From assembly GCA_013368325.1 (NCBI GenBank), contig JAACJK010000168.1:558001-622000 (forward strand): DNA of 64,000 bases, written 5' to 3'. The notes beneath the pieces are model-generated. The model was not told where the DNA came from. It saw nothing but the letters and a program-made list of their open reading frames with translations, and ran no database searches. Within the stretch, counting starts at the first letter, position 1; each line of letters starts with the position of its first letter. The position numbers and the translations under genes are program-made. Below are positions 1 to 12,126 of the stretch, piece after piece. The stretch is from Ephemerocybe angulata. Its lineage: Eukaryota > Basidiomycota > Agaricomycetes > Agaricales > Psathyrellaceae.

Positions 1-340
1 GACCATAACGCTCGAGTCAGAAGTGATATCATATATCAACTGGGAAATTAAGACGAACGACAAGAACAGAAGTCCATTTTCGGCGCGAAGTCCAGTTGCG
101 GGGGTGGTCTGGGTCATGAATCCAGAGGTCATCGTTGATCGTGTCTGGCAGCACCTTCTCATCTATCTCTAGTTCACGAAGATCTGTATTCACGTTGGAT
201 TTATTTGCGCTGATTTCTGAGAGGCTGTCAGACCCGATTGTGGTTGTTGCCTGACCCGTAGAATCATTGAGTCGCTCTGCTGGGCCTGGGAGTGTACGCT
301 CTTGAATGGCAGACGCGGTGGCTACTAGTGGGAGTGACAT
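1..340 (-). CDS. MFS transporter, N-terminal exon (partial)
   Basis: The start codon lies at 340 and the gene runs leftward out of the window. Only the cytoplasmic N-terminus, about 95 residues, is visible. It is polar and acidic and ends in DPDHPRNWTSRRKWTSVLVV. The 'D-P-x-x-P-x-N-W-x-x-x-x-K-W' pattern immediately before the first membrane helix is typical of fungal multidrug-type major facilitator transporters (DHA1 class). The open frame stops at 29, just after the first helix begins, and a GT donor is available near there, so an intron probably follows. Substrate cannot be told. It sits upstream of the TPR-CHAT gene on the same strand. The family call rests on this short motif alone. Confidence 0.6.
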
Positions 341-786
341 GGCTTGGGAAGGGTCCTACTTGGGAGCCAAGAGCTAGAAGCGAGATATAAGTATGTTAAA
401 GCACTCTCCCAACCCTGATGCCCGTTCGGGTTATTTTTGAACGCCGTGGCAAAAGTGAAAAGTGTGACACCGAAGAGGGTGCTTCGACTCCCTTGCCCTG
501 CTAAAGTGGTATACAGATCAGGCCTATGGGAATTCAAAAAGGTCCTGATGGGGCCATGTTAAGTCCTTGTTGAGTCATAGAGCTAGTGGGCCCTATGCAC
601 CGCAGCTCTGTTCCGAGCAGGGTACATAACCCCACACATTTCGCCTCTGGTCTGACCTGGCTGAAAGAGAACTTCCATTTCTACTTCTTGATCGGATAAG
701 ATTATGGGGTGGGTGGTGCGAGGGCCCTAAGCGCTGGTAATTTGGACTTCAGAGAGTAAAATACTACGGTGACCCCTGTCTATCCA
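341..786. other. Intergenic, MFS 5' flank and CHAT 3' flank
   Basis: No convincing reading frame. It should contain the promoter of the minus-strand transporter gene and the 3' end of the TPR-CHAT transcript. I see no repeat or RNA gene. Confidence 0.5.
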
Positions 787-3700
787 CTACAAACCGAAAT
801 GCACGTAAGGTACCCATGCAGCAAATGATGATGGCGTACCCTCCAGACGCCTTGCAAGGTCTCTTACGGAGTAAAAGAGCGCTTTAGCGGCCTGCGTCCC
901 ATCTGGTAAGCTTTCTGGGGAAGCCCCTTCACTGAGGAGGCGCTCGTAGAAGTCCCTGGCAACATCGGGCGCGTGTCTGTCTTGGATCGACCACATCGTC
1001 GCAACGATCCCACGATATCCAGCGGCCATCATCCCAGCAGCAAGATGGACTGCTTCTTCTGCGAGCGCCCTATCGCCACTACTCGTCTGGCACGCGGAGA
1101 GAAAAGCGAGATCTAGTCCACCAGCCACCTTGCTGTTGCGCTTGATCAGTGTAGATAGCTCGAGCCTGCCGTCGTGGAGGAAAAATGCGCTCTTGAGAGG
1201 CTCGGCAAGATTTTGGGAGGCATGGCAGGCAAGGTGGATGATGGAGTGCTTTTCCATAAGATTAATTCCCTTGTCGAGTGTTGCCTTGGCGCCTTCGAGC
1301 ACGGTGCAATTGAGGCTCCTGCTTGCAGAAATGGACTTGATAAGCTGTGCTTCCTTCGTCGTCCCTGGGATTTTTACGTGCCCCGGAGCCCCTGGCTCGC
1401 TGACAACGAGTATCCCAGGCGCGTTTTTGGGAGAGGTCCGAAGCTTGACTGCCTCGATGAGTGTTGACACGTTGGGAATGTACGAGGAAATCGCGAAATT
1501 CAGCATGGAGGATTGATGCTCCGATCCTCCGTATATGCCTGCGGCATGCAGGGGAAGGAAGGTGAGGGGACCAGTTGGGCACCACCAGATCCGCTCCGAA
1601 GGGTCGTCCGAGGGCTACGCGAGTATGCGACGTTAGTCAATTGTACGATTCTGCTGAATAGTGAAACACACCGAAAATGCAAGAGCATCCAGGATCGGTT
1701 TTACGACGAACTTCCATAGCTCGGCGAGAATCTCGCGCATAACGTCGTCTGACTTTCTGGGTTCCCTTCCTGGGCGAGGACGAGCGGCCCGTTCATCGTC
1801 CAGGGATGGAAGTATGTGTGGCTCGCTGTTGAGGCCTCTTTCTCGCACACCAGATGAAAAGAGATCATCCTTCAGGCGCTTCACCAGCTGCTCCGATTTG
1901 GTGTAAGTGAATTCAGGGAGGGGAATGTGGAGAAGGTCATCAAGGTCAGACGCCCCAGGAAGGAGGGCGAGTGCGTCGCACCTGGTTCCATGAATGTTGA
2001 TGACGACCACTGTTCCAATCTGTGGAAGACTCTGGAGTAAGGTAGACGTTGAAGGGGGGCGAAGGAAGTCGTTAAATTGAGGGATAGCGTGCACAGTATC
2101 GATGATCTTCGTCCATTCGTCAGCGAGCTTTACGTGTTGATAGGCGTCATCTTGGGCTGTCGTGGAGGCCCTTCCGTCGTAGACGCTGGAAAGAGACCGG
2201 GAGCTTAGGCGCTCGAGAGATGTCGAGATCATCGTAACCCGATCAGCGAGGTCGCTGTCGTATGTGCGCAGGTCGTCCACAGGGGTACGGAGCCCGTTCA
2301 ATTGGTTCCAAACGAGACACCGACCTTGCTCCAGCCATTCTAAGGCCTTGTCGAGTCTATCGCACGCAAATGCAGCAGCTGCTGCTCCAGAGACAAGACC
2401 AGAGTACGGCGATATGACTTCGTGACGGCGTTCGGGGGTTTGGTCAATTCCGGCGGCGAGTGGCAACAATTTGATGGCAGTTTCATACGCCTCGAGGGAT
2501 TTCTCGAAATTCAGAGGAAGCCCAGCTGTGACGGGGATGACAGATCCCACTGCCCATAGGATGGCGTTTGTGAGCCTCGCAGATGGTGCCCCTGTGTATC
2601 CCAGGGCCCCCCGTTTGAAGCAGGCGAGCGATTCCTCGATTAGCGTAGCATGTTCAACCTCGTCGATGATAACCGATGACTTCATTTCAAGAGACGCTCC
2701 GAGCGCTCTGAGGTAGACAGGCAGACGAGCATGGGTCTCGGGTGTAATGCTAACCGCCTTCCTGTGCGCATTGATAGCGTCGTCGATGTGGCTCGACGCG
2801 GAGATGCCTTCGACCTTCGCTTGAGATTCAAGCGCACATCCCAAGCTGAGTAGTAGATCAGGAAGTTGGACGTCGTCGCTGGATGAGAGGGATATGGCGC
2901 GCTGAATGGCTTCGGTACCGCTTTCAAGATCGACACTGTCCCCGGTGCTCTGATATCGAAGGTGGAAAGCACGAGAGAGATTGTTGAGGCAACTAGGCAG
3001 CTTCGGGTGCGACTCGGGGAAGAGTGCCGATGCGCGCTCCAGGATTCTAATGGCCCTTTCTGCCTCCTCTCGAGAGGCGGAGTGGTTGTTCTTGGACTTG
3101 GCCTCCGAAAGTGCAAGGAGAGTTCCTCCTAGATTGCTGAGCCACGCTGGTAGATCTCGGTGGTCGTCTGGAGTCAAGTCTACGGCACTCTGTTGAAGGA
3201 CGGCTGCTTGCCCAAGGTTGTCAATTTCGTTTGTGCGACCGTACTGAGCGAGTAGGAATCTTGCAAGATTGTTGAGATGCGTTGGGAGGGAGGGGTCATC
3301 GTCGTGGGTGAGGCTGACGACCTCTCTCTGGATAAGAATGGCTTCTTCGATATCCTGCATGTGGCCAAGTCGCTCAAACCGACGTAGAAGGGTTACGCAA
3401 AGGTTATTCAGTTTATGTGTTCGGCTTTTCGTGACTTCGGTCTCGTGTCGTCCGCCGGCTTCTTGGCTATCGAGTTTTGCTGCCATGCGATGTGCCTCAA
3501 GCGCCTCTTCCACATCGCCTATGGCCCCCGTCCGTTCGAAGCGCATCGTCAACGAGATCCCCAGGTTATTGAACATCGTAGCCCTGAGGATAGGCAATGC
3601 ATCCGACACTACTCTTGTTGACTTTCTCTGGTACTCGATTGCTTCATCAAGGTTGGCGACGGCACCAGAGTGCTCGAAGCGTCTGGCCAAGGAATTGCCG

Positions 3701-5001
3701 AGGTTCGAGTATAGTCCGGATATGGGCTCGTTGCTGGAAGGGGCGCTGGCATGGGCCAGGACAGCGCCCCTATGGGCCGCCACTGCGAACTCAAGATCCT
3801 TCCTTGTTCCAATTCTGAGGAAGCGGGTTAGGAAGATGTTCCCGAGTTGACTGAGATTGCCTGCATGGTCGTCGTGTCCAGGAGGAGTCCCCGCCAGCAC
3901 TCTCTTATGGTGAATTATGGCCTCCTCGAAATCCCGAATCTCCCCAAATTTCTCTGCTCGCTCGTGGAACCATAGCCCGAGACGAAGGAAGCCAAGGACC
4001 GCCTGTGAATCTCGAGGAGACGAACAAAGTTCGATTGACTTTTTCTGCGTCACGATTGCATCATCCAGGTCTGTGATGTGTCCGGCGCTCTTGTACCGAG
4101 CATAGAGGCTGGCAGCAAGGTTGGCGTACATGATTGGCAGATTTGGGGGAGGTGGACTACGAGATGAGAGTAGGTCGATGGCTTCCTGAATCCCGATGAT
4201 GGCTGCGTGAATGTCAGTCTCCTCGTTGGTCCTGTCAAACCTCCTTGATAGTAGAAGGGCGGTCGAGTGGATCCAGTTCGCCAGCTCCTCAGAATCCAAG
4301 CGCCCTCGAGCAGTTCTTATGGCTCTATGCCTATGAAGTATGGCCTTATCATAGTCGGCCGCAGAAAGCGGTATGGTTGGCCCAAGGTAGTCTGCTCGAC
4401 AGACGAGCGCCATGCTGAGATTGTACAGCAGATGCGGGAGAAAGGGGTGGCCCAATGGAGTGATGCTGAGTGCAGTCTCGAATGTCGCGATGGCTTCGTC
4501 AATGTCGGACTGACTCTTGGTTATTTCAAACCGGCGGCCCAGGGCTGTCCCAAGGACGTCCATCCAAAACGGAAGTCTCTCGTGCCGAGGAGGCGTAAGC
4601 TGAATACACAGTTGTCGGTTGGATATGCATGCATCGAGGTCCTCTGGATCGCCTGACACCTCGAAGCTCGTCATATAGCTCGCTGCAAGATTATGTAGGA
4701 GAGGGTAATAGTCGGTTTCGTCGTCAGTGTCTATTGTGGATAACGCATGGACAAGGGTCGATATGCCGTCCTGAATGTCGTTTGGACTCTTCGTGAGCTG
4801 CATCCTAGCGAGAAGGTAGGCTCCTAGGTTCGTATATCGCGTTCCAAAGTTGATATCACTGGGTTGCGTGAGCTCAACGGCCTTTCTCTGGGCAGAGATG
4901 GCATCTTGGACGTCGTCTAGTCCACCCTGACGGCGAAAGCGTTGAAAGAACATGCGGCCAATAGAAACATATCTTTCAAGGCGCTGGGCTGTTGGCCTCA
5001 T
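787..5001 (-). CDS. TPR-CHAT domain protein (putative caspase-like protease)
   Basis: Two exons joined over a 57 bp intron (1615-1671: GTGTGT donor, TTGACTAACG branch, CGTAG acceptor) give about 1,385 residues. Roughly residues 1-850 are tetratricopeptide-type repeats of about 45 residues, with recurring 'LA.YLxNLGxxLxxRFERxGxxxDLEEAIxxxR' character. The last 350 residues are a CHAT domain (caspase HetF-associated with TPRs, clan CD peptidase fold). The expected catalytic pair is present as H in IIHLACHA and C in LSACQT. The domain ends in AAWVPYVHFGL, typical of the family. CHAT proteins are abundant in agaricomycete genomes; bacterial relatives act as proteases in stress and defence pathways. 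The fungal role is unknown. The start at 5001 is the first ATG of the open frame. No signal peptide or membrane segment is evident, so it is probably cytosolic. Confidence 0.9.
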
Positions 5002-5688
5002 TCAGCCTTATGCAACAGAAAAAGACGGGAGGTACTACCTGCTCGCAAGCTCGGGTCGTCTTGTCTGCGGGTTCAGAGTGTGAGCATCGGGTTTCAACGT
5101 CGGCGGAGCGAATGATATACCCAACAATTAAGGGAAGGACAGACAACGCTTGGGCTCTGGGCGCGCTTTGGGTCCATCGTAGTCACAATGAGTGAGCTTC
5201 TTCCGTAAAAATGGTAAAATTTCGCTCACACATTGAAGTATTCGGCCAAGTTGCCGTCCATGTTGTTGGAAAGTGATTCAGCTCCAGTTTCCTTGTAATT
5301 CGTATTTTCGGTGGAAGAGGGAGGAAAAGATGCGCAGTATGACAGGTTGCCAAGCTGCTTCAAGCTCTGGACCCCCAAACCCCATGGTCACGAATTGTGA
5401 CGGAAGGAATGCACTGCGGAGGAGAGCGGAGGATGGGCGCCTAAAGCAAAATGAACTTCCCACGCACAGGCCAGGAAGACCGCAATCTTATCTTATCTTA
5501 TCTCGTCCCCAACCTTTGTTAGAAGGCCAATCTCCTACTTACTATACAACTTGAAGGTAGAAACGTGGATGTCAGGAGAAAGGGTGCATATATAACCGAG
5601 ATATAGCAAGCCGAAGGTCAATACTATACAGGTCATTCTAATATCTAATGACATCAGTGCAATACAGATCGGCGTGGTTGTCATTGTG
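5002..5688. other. Intergenic between CHAT 5' end and P450 3' end
   Basis: About 690 bp holding the promoter of the minus-strand CHAT gene and the 3' flank of the P450. Short open frames overlap on both strands and none resembles a protein. Nothing else is recognised. Confidence 0.4.
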
Positions 5689-7796
5689 TCAAGCAGCTCT
5701 CCGCACAACCAGAGGCAGCTGCGGCCCCTTCTCATACTGACCCTCAATCATTGGCTGAGTCGCCATACAGTTGGCTGCGGAAACCCTGTTAGCTTCACGT
5801 TCGGACGGTAAGGAGAACACCGACATACCTCTCACGACCTTCGGCCCCTTCTCTGGCAACGCAAACTCGAACTTCTCGATAAGCTCCGAAAGCAGATTCT
5901 GGAGCTGCATGACGGCGAACCGCCATCCGATGCACCCCTTGGCACCAGCGCTGAATGTCATCCTGAATGGACATTTGTCAGAACATCGAAAGTTAATAGA
6001 AAACGAGAGAAAAGGTGCGACGTACAAGTTGGCGTACATCCCAAGAGTATTGCTCGACTCGTTATCCTGGTTCAACCATCTCTGCGGGTTGAAGACGTGC
6101 GCATCTTCACCCCACAGTGCCGGGTTCCTGACCATAAATGAGGAATAGTGATGGAAACCGAGACTCGGGACTCACATATTGTATCCAGTAACGTTGCAAT
6201 AGATCTTCGTGCCCTTAGGAATAGGTAGTTCCTTGACAGACCTACCACTTTTGAGCGTGATTGGCGAGGAAAGCGGGAGTACGTCGTCCGTCAGGTTTTC
6301 GCGGAACATGTTTTGGACGACAGGAGTGAATCGGAGGGTTTCCTGGAACATCGTTGAGTCAACGATCTTCAAAGAGGAAGGGCAAGGGATGATACCTTGA
6401 TCACGGCGTTCAGCAGAGGCATGGCTTGAAGATCTTGGGTCGTAAAGTCCTTCCCTGCCTTGTTCGACCTTGCTTCTGCGATCTCCTCCCTAAGCTTAGT
6501 CTGAATCTCGGGGTATTTGGCGAGCTCCCAAAGGGCCCACGTGAGAGTGTTCGCCGACGTTTCTTGTCCCGCGAGGAGGAGGAACCTAGGCGCGGATGGT
6601 GAGATACCAGCTGTGCGGTGAGAAGGGTAAAAAACGCACCGCAGCTCAGACACGATCTCGTAGTCCGTCAACTTGGAAGTCGGGTCCTCGCTCAGCCCAG
6701 CCCTCAAGATATGACCCATGATATCCTTCTTCTTGTCTCCCTCGCTCATCATCTTCCTCCGATCCACGATCAGCTCCCTCAGGATGCGCTCGCTCTCCTT
6801 GTTTGTGTTCCGAACATATCCGATTCCTGGAAGGATGCCGGTGATGGGCGCATCGTTGAGGACGTAGCGGATCAAGGACAGGGGGACGTATTGGAGAATG
6901 GAAAGGAGGACGAGCTGAGCCGCGGATGTTGTGCCGAAGGTTTCGAGGAGGACTGTGGGCATAGCTTGCGAGAGGGGAGTGGGCTTTTCATCGAGGCCGC
7001 CGAATTGGTAATCGAATGCAACTGCGGAGACCGTAAGTTATGGACGACAGAAGCCTCAAAGGAGGGCACACCTTCACCAAACGTATCCAGCGCTGCCTTC
7101 GAGATCCACTCCGAAACATTGAGCACAGCGCTATCTCCGCGCTCGAGTGCGATGATTCCCTCCCATTTCTCGCATAACTGGGTGGGAATGAGCTGTCGTC
7201 ATCTGGATCGAATGACTGATCTCTCACCTTCTGGGCGATTGCGTTGAACACGGGCAGCAAGGCTCTTGTCTCTGGGACACCAAAGGCCGGCCTGATACCC
7301 TTCCTATGACGCTTATGCACCTCGCCCTCAACAGCGCCGATACACTGTCCAGCGAGGAGGTCCGCCATGGCGTACCACTCGGGTGCACGAATGAAACGAG
7401 ACGCGGAGCCTTCGCCTTGGAAGATGTAGTGCAGCGCCGCGGGGTCGGTGACTAGGATTGCGTTTTCCTGGATATAGATTAGTGCGGGTGCCGGATGGTG
7501 AGAACAGGTTGGTGCCACGTACGGTGAAGATCTGTGGGTTGAGCTTCATAACGGTGCCATAGACGCTCTGCCAGCGTGCCCCGAGCATCCCAGTCGAATC
7601 GGCAAAGAGGTCGATGATGTTACCTATCGCCTGAATTTTAGTCCTCTATCCCCAGTGACAGTGGCTATGGCATACCTGCGAGCCAGGATTTCGATGGTGG
7701 ACCCTGCAGGTCAGCCAGCGATATTTGGGTAAACTTCCTGTATATGTATCGCGCTACCACGAAAGCAGCAGCGAGCTGCAATGCTTGGCTGATCAT
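5689..7796 (-). CDS. Cytochrome P450 monooxygenase
   Basis: About ten exons give roughly 550 residues. The ATG at 7796 starts MISQALQLAAAFVVARYIYR, an N-terminal membrane anchor, followed by the proline-rich hinge GPPSKSWLAG. Further landmarks: I-helix AGQETSAN, K-helix ETLR, a PERF-region NPQRW, and heme loop FSAGAKGCIG with the cysteine ligand. The usual Arg of the heme loop is Lys here, a conservative change. Introns are 45-60 bp with normal GT/AG ends, for example GTATGT...CGCAG before the last exon (ANCMATQPMIEG...). No frameshift is needed. The enzyme should be an ER-bound, reductase-dependent oxygenase. It is divergently transcribed from the GGPP synthase across about 880 bp and lies 10 kb from a terpene synthase, so oxidation of a terpene is a reasonable inference, not shown by sequence. 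Confidence 0.9.
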
Positions 7797-8679
7797 CGTC
7801 CCCTGATTCTTTGTAAGGGTCTTGGATGCGTAGGAGGGCTGGTTGAAGATAGGGTCGAAGATGATTCAGACCGAGAAAACCATCCACACCAAACCCTTTA
7901 TAACACCGGCCGCTGCCCTTGGAACGGCACATTAACTGCGTTAGGGTATGGAGTCTAGCGGCAGCGCCACTAATGTTGCACGGCTCGGTGCTGCGACGGG
8001 ATGCGAACAGGCGATGTGATGGTCGAGAACAAGTCGAGAGGAGGCTTCAAAAGGGCGAGAAAACCTGATATGGTCAAATGACTAAGCCTTTTCCCAGCGC
8101 TAAAACGTCGAACGGGCGCCTAGAGAATTTCCTACGTACGCCTCCTGTCCTTTTCCCAACACATGCGGCATTCAATGGTAAAGTCCAGGTATTAAACCGG
8201 TCTAGTAATCTCACTGGCGACCTAGACCCATTGCAGAACGGAGTACCTCGATTTAAACCACACTACGGCCGCGAAGCATCGACACGCGGCCTAAGTAGCT
8301 ACTCGGAGTCCGATGGCTGACAGATGGGTAACAGGTGGTTACCCCAGTCAACCTTCTCTGCCATCCAGTAGGGATTATCGGCCAAGGTGGACATGGGGAC
8401 CAATGGAAGTTGTTGTAACACGCGACTACGCGGCTCAGTCCCGTCCCGTTTGATGGCGAATCAGTTCACACACGACGGAGTTATGCTGCTAATTGGGCTG
8501 GCTATGGTGGGCCACTTGAGCAGTGGGTCATGTATCCACATATCCTGTCGCGCTTATTACCCGCTCTGCTCTAGTAGACCTTCAATTGTGTATGAGACCA
8601 ACCCCACGCATCCCAACTCCTCCCCACCTCCTCTTGTCTTTCCAACCAGCTATCCATTCAAAGTTCTCTCTAGCGCGTC
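7797..8679. promoter_or_regulatory. Bidirectional P450/GGPPS intergenic region
   Basis: An 883 bp gap between the divergent start codons of the P450 (7796, minus) and the GGPP synthase (8680, plus). No long coding frame on either strand looks protein-like. Such shared regions often co-regulate clustered metabolic genes. I identified no specific transcription factor site. Confidence 0.4.
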
Positions 8680-9952
8680 ATGGCAATCGAAACATCCTTA
8701 CCCATCAACCGTTCAGTGGCGGAGTACGTTGGTCTACCTCCCTGGACAGAGAAGAACGAAGAGGCTCTCTTGGAGGCCTACACGTACATCATCGGTATAC
8801 CCGGCAAGGATCTCAGGACACAACTCTTGCGCGCGTTCAACACTTGGTATGGGCTTGATGACGAGACTTTTGGAATTATCAGCGAATGTGTTGCTATGCT
8901 CCATAATGCCAGCCTACTGTGCGTATGCCTCCCTTCTTCCAGAGATATGATCTGATTGGCCTTCAACGTACTCCGTCCTGCAGCTTCGATGATATTGAGG
9001 ACTTCACCGAGCTTCGTCGTGGACAGCCAGTAGCTCATCGGGTGTTTGGGCTTCCGAGAACCATCAACACCGCAGCATATGCAATGTTTGTCGCAATGAG
9101 CAAGCTGTACACTATTCCTGGACTCAAGCAGAGTACGCACCAGACGCTGCTTGATATCTTCCTTGGTGCGTTATACTTGAGTGTTGAACGAGCTAATCTG
9201 ACGGCTCCCTGAAGAGGAGATTCTTGAGCTACACAGAGGCCAGGGGCTTGAGATCTTCTGGCGCGAGACTGTTACATGCCCTACCGAGGACGAGTACTTC
9301 TGTATGATCAAGCAAAGTGGGTCCTTTCCCTCGGCAAACTCCCACGCGCTCGACTGACAATCTGGCTTTATCATTTCAGAGACAGGAGGGCTCTTCAGAC
9401 TTGGAGTGCGGCTCATGGCTGCCTGCTCTCAAAACGCAGGGGTCGATTCCACAAGCGTTGTCGACCTATTTAGTGTGTTCTTCCAGGTTCGAGACGATGT
9501 CATGAACCTGGACAGCTCAGATGTACGTCGAGAAACCCATCTGATCAGGGATAGTGATTGACGTTTCTTCTAAATACAGTATGCGGCGGCAAAGGGCTTC
9601 GCGGAGGATCTTACAGAGGGGAAGTTCAGCTTCCCCGTAGTTCATAGCGTCCGCACTTCTCGAGAGAAAGGCAACGACTCGGATGCCGAGTGGCTCTTAG
9701 GTAGGTCTCCCGACTCGCATTGGCCAGCGAGAGCGCGGCTGAAGTGCATTTATGATAGACAACCTTGGCTCTCACACCACAGACGTCGAACTTAAGAAGG
9801 AGATGATTTCGCATATCCGTAACAAGACTGGGAGCCTTGTTTATGCACGGGATGTCCTGAGGGATGTGGAGGCGAAGATGCTAGGAGAGATTCAGAGGCT
9901 AGGCGGGAATAGGGGTTTGGAAGCCATCGTGGCGAAGCTGCACGTCGATTAG
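8680..9952 (+). CDS. Geranylgeranyl diphosphate synthase-type polyprenyl synthase
   Basis: Six exons (8680-8918, 8984-9165, 9215-9316, 9380-9522, 9580-9700, 9783-9952) join in frame to 318 residues, a normal length for fungal GGPPS. The first aspartate-rich motif is [19 protein letters not shown], with the motif split by intron 1. [12 protein letters not shown] and [13 protein letters not shown] follow, and the second aspartate-rich region reads QVRDDVMNL, followed by [14 protein letters not shown]. These are hallmarks of trans-isoprenyl diphosphate synthases that condense IPP with FPP to give GGPP in the cytosol. The FARM is DDIED, as in other fungal GGPPS, and the second motif is DDVMN rather than a full DDxxD. 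Housekeeping versus cluster-dedicated status cannot be decided here. The divergent P450 and downstream terpene synthase favour a role in specialised metabolism. Confidence 0.93.
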
Positions 9953-10264
9953 ATCAGAAGGGGTGCATTAAACATTTGGTAATAATTTTTGTATTTAAAG
10001 TGCGATTAAAAGATAGTTTATAAAGGGTCAACGAACACATCGGGAAGACGAGGTCCTTGCCACAGGGCGGGATCTCCAAATCGAGCATCAGACTTCTGTC
10101 TAAGATGACGAAAGGGGCGCCGTGTAACTTTTCATTCATCTCTTTCGCAATCCACGACGACGGTCATATATATTTTCATTATTCTCGCTGCGTCTGCGCA
10201 AATCGACGTTGGAAGAACCTCAGCCAAAGAAACGATTATACATATTTAGCGCCAAAGAGATCAC
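9953..10264. other. Intergenic between GGPPS and RapZ-C-like gene
   Basis: About 310 bp of AT-richer sequence with the GGPPS 3' end and the promoter of the next gene. No feature recognised. Confidence 0.4.
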
Positions 10265-10921
10265 ATGGCCACGACTCGGATAGGCGCGATCGTCATCCAA
10301 CTTCGCCCAACACTCCTTGCTTCTCTCCTTTTCCACTTCACTAGTCATAGCCCACCCCCTATGATGGAGAGAAATACCATACATGACATTCAAGGACAAG
10401 ATCCAAACATAAAGACCCTTCGAATCAGGTCGTTCGGGCGTCGATACGGCCCACTCTTCCCCGATTCAACTCCGAGCAGTGGTAGCCAGTTGACTTTTGA
10501 CGTTCGGTCACTTCCCAATCCTCCTAAGGACATCAGGATGTCGTATTCTGGGCTTTCTAAACCGCTACAAGAGTGGTTGTTCTCGAAGCCAGAGGTCGTA
10601 ACGAGGGTGAACGAGATATGCAGGGAGATTGAGCGGGCACTCTCAGATATTCAGAGCTCTCCAGCGGAGGATGAAGGAAAAGGTGCGAGAAGTGAGACAA
10701 GAGGTGAGGGTGAAGATGATGGAGATAATGTTGAGGGCGAGGATAGCGAGGGTGACAATGGACGCGTTTCCTTGGATGTCGGCATTTGCTGTCAGCTTGG
10801 GAGGAACCGGAGTGTGGCAGTCGTAGAGACACTTGGGCGTCGTAAGTGGCCGGAAGGATGGAGAGTGGAAATTGGACACCGGGATGTACATCAGCATTGT
10901 GGGACACAAGACTCACTCTAA
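10265..10921 (+). CDS. RapZ C-terminal-domain-like protein
   Basis: Single-exon frame of 218 codons; translation may start at 10265 or, more likely for the domain, at the tandem ATGs at 10361. The core matches the C-terminal domain of bacterial RapZ (YvcJ) proteins. It has IRSFGRRYGPLFPDS, then FDVRSLPNPPKDIR, a GLSKPLQEWL stretch, and at the end GICCQLGRNRSVAVVE followed by VEIGHRDVH. In RapZ this domain binds RNA or sugar-nucleotide ligands; the N-terminal P-loop kinase-like half of RapZ is absent here. An acidic low-complexity insert (about residues 140-165, GEGEDDGDNVEGEDSEGD) interrupts the domain. Function in fungi is unknown. It lies between terpenoid genes but nothing links it to them. 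Confidence 0.7.
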   Translation: MATTRIGAIVIQLRPTLLASLLFHFTSHSPPPMMERNTIHDIQGQDPNIKTLRIRSFGRRYGPLFPDSTPSSGSQLTFDVRSLPNPPKDIRMSYSGLSKPLQEWLFSKPEVVTRVNEICREIERALSDIQSSPAEDEGKGARSETRGEGEDDGDNVEGEDSEGDNGRVSLDVGICCQLGRNRSVAVVETLGRRKWPEGWRVEIGHRDVHQHCGTQDSL

Positions 10922-11192
10922 ACGAAAGGGGCTGAGAGGAGGTGCAGATCGGGGCGGGAGCAGCGAAGAATGACAGTGATGTGATAGTCTATGCGGCAAA
11001 GTCGAAAACTTGGATGTGATCGAATGGTCGGATGTAATAACGCAATCTCGAGGTCGTAGCCACTGCAGCCAAGGGACGTTCCAGTTATGCTGCGGATGTG
11101 GGGGGTTTAGAGTGTATTATTAACGAAAGATGGATAAATCTCCAAGTCCGGCTGGTATGACCATAAATTCCGACAATCCTAGCCCAACCCGA

Positions 11193-12126
11193 TTACACAA
11201 TAACCAAGCCTTTCCCAATGGCATCCTCGATGGCACTTGCCCAGGCTCTCCCCATCTTTACATATCCTCCTGCATTTGGGTGTACGCCATCGGCCAAGTC
11301 TTCCACTCCAATCTCTTCCATGCTCACCCAAGCAAGCTTGTTCGCCGTACCATTTCCATTGGCAGCGATCCTCGCCTGAACAAGATTTTGGAGTACATCG
11401 TTGAAATGGCCTACGCCGACGTTCTGGCGGTCGATAAATGGGAGAGGGGGGATGCTTCCGACGAGTACGGTCGCATCTGGCAGAAGGGCGTGGATTCTGT
11501 CAACTAGGGAAAGAACCCTTGCTGGCGCATTTGCGAGGTCGAGTTTACGCGCCACGTCGTTCGTGCCCGCAAGGAGTGTCACAACCTAGAGCAAAATCTG
11601 TGTCAGACAGCCAAAAGATTATGCCAGATGTACTTTGAAGACGAACCTCTGGTTTCTGTGCACTTGCCGCAATAGTTCTCTCTCCAAAGGCACGGATTTG
11701 GTCGATCACTGCCCCTGAGTGGCCTTCGTTCTCATTGTCAGTCAGGGTGCCGCTGCGTACTGAGCCTATGTAGTCGATACCGATAGCGTCATCTTTGAGA
11801 CGCTGTTGTAGGAATTGGCGATAAGAGTTGCGGTCGGCGGTTCCCAGGCCAAATGTGATGCTGTCGCCGAGAGGGAGGACTGTGATTGCTTTGGCTGGGG
11901 TCGCAGTTGCAGTCTCTGCTGCAGTGGTTGTGGTGGTTATGGTATTTGATGAGACTGTATTAGTGTGGGCCGCCGTCTGCGTCGCGGGGAGGGATATAGT
12001 GATAGTGAGGACAGTGGGGGCAGAGGTTATGGTCGAACGCCGTAAATGTGTCAAAGGGAGAGGTGTGGCCCGTACCAGCCGGGTAAAAAGCAGGAAGAAG
12101 AGGGAATAAATATGAAGACAAATCAT
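11193..12126 (-). CDS. Secreted SGNH/GDSL hydrolase (CE3-like esterase)
   Basis: Two exons (12126-11647 and 11585-11193, phase 0) give 290 residues. The N-terminus MICLHIYSLFFLLFTRLVRA is a signal peptide. A Ser/Thr-rich linker of about 50 residues follows, probably O-glycosylated. The catalytic domain begins with block I VLPLGDSITFG (nucleophile Ser). It has a Gly-containing NEGHSGAVID segment, block III LLAGTNDVA, and block V DGVHPNAGGY with the Asp-x-x-His dyad. This arrangement fits SGNH hydrolases close to carbohydrate esterase family 3 (acetyl xylan esterases). An extracellular polysaccharide deacetylase role is likely but unproven. The inverted-repeat element begins about 350 bp upstream of its start. 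Confidence 0.85.

Noticed and set aside
8078..8320. 80-codon plus-strand frame in the P450/GGPPS promoter region
   Set aside because: No domain, no splice continuity with the GGPPS and atypical composition; treated as chance.
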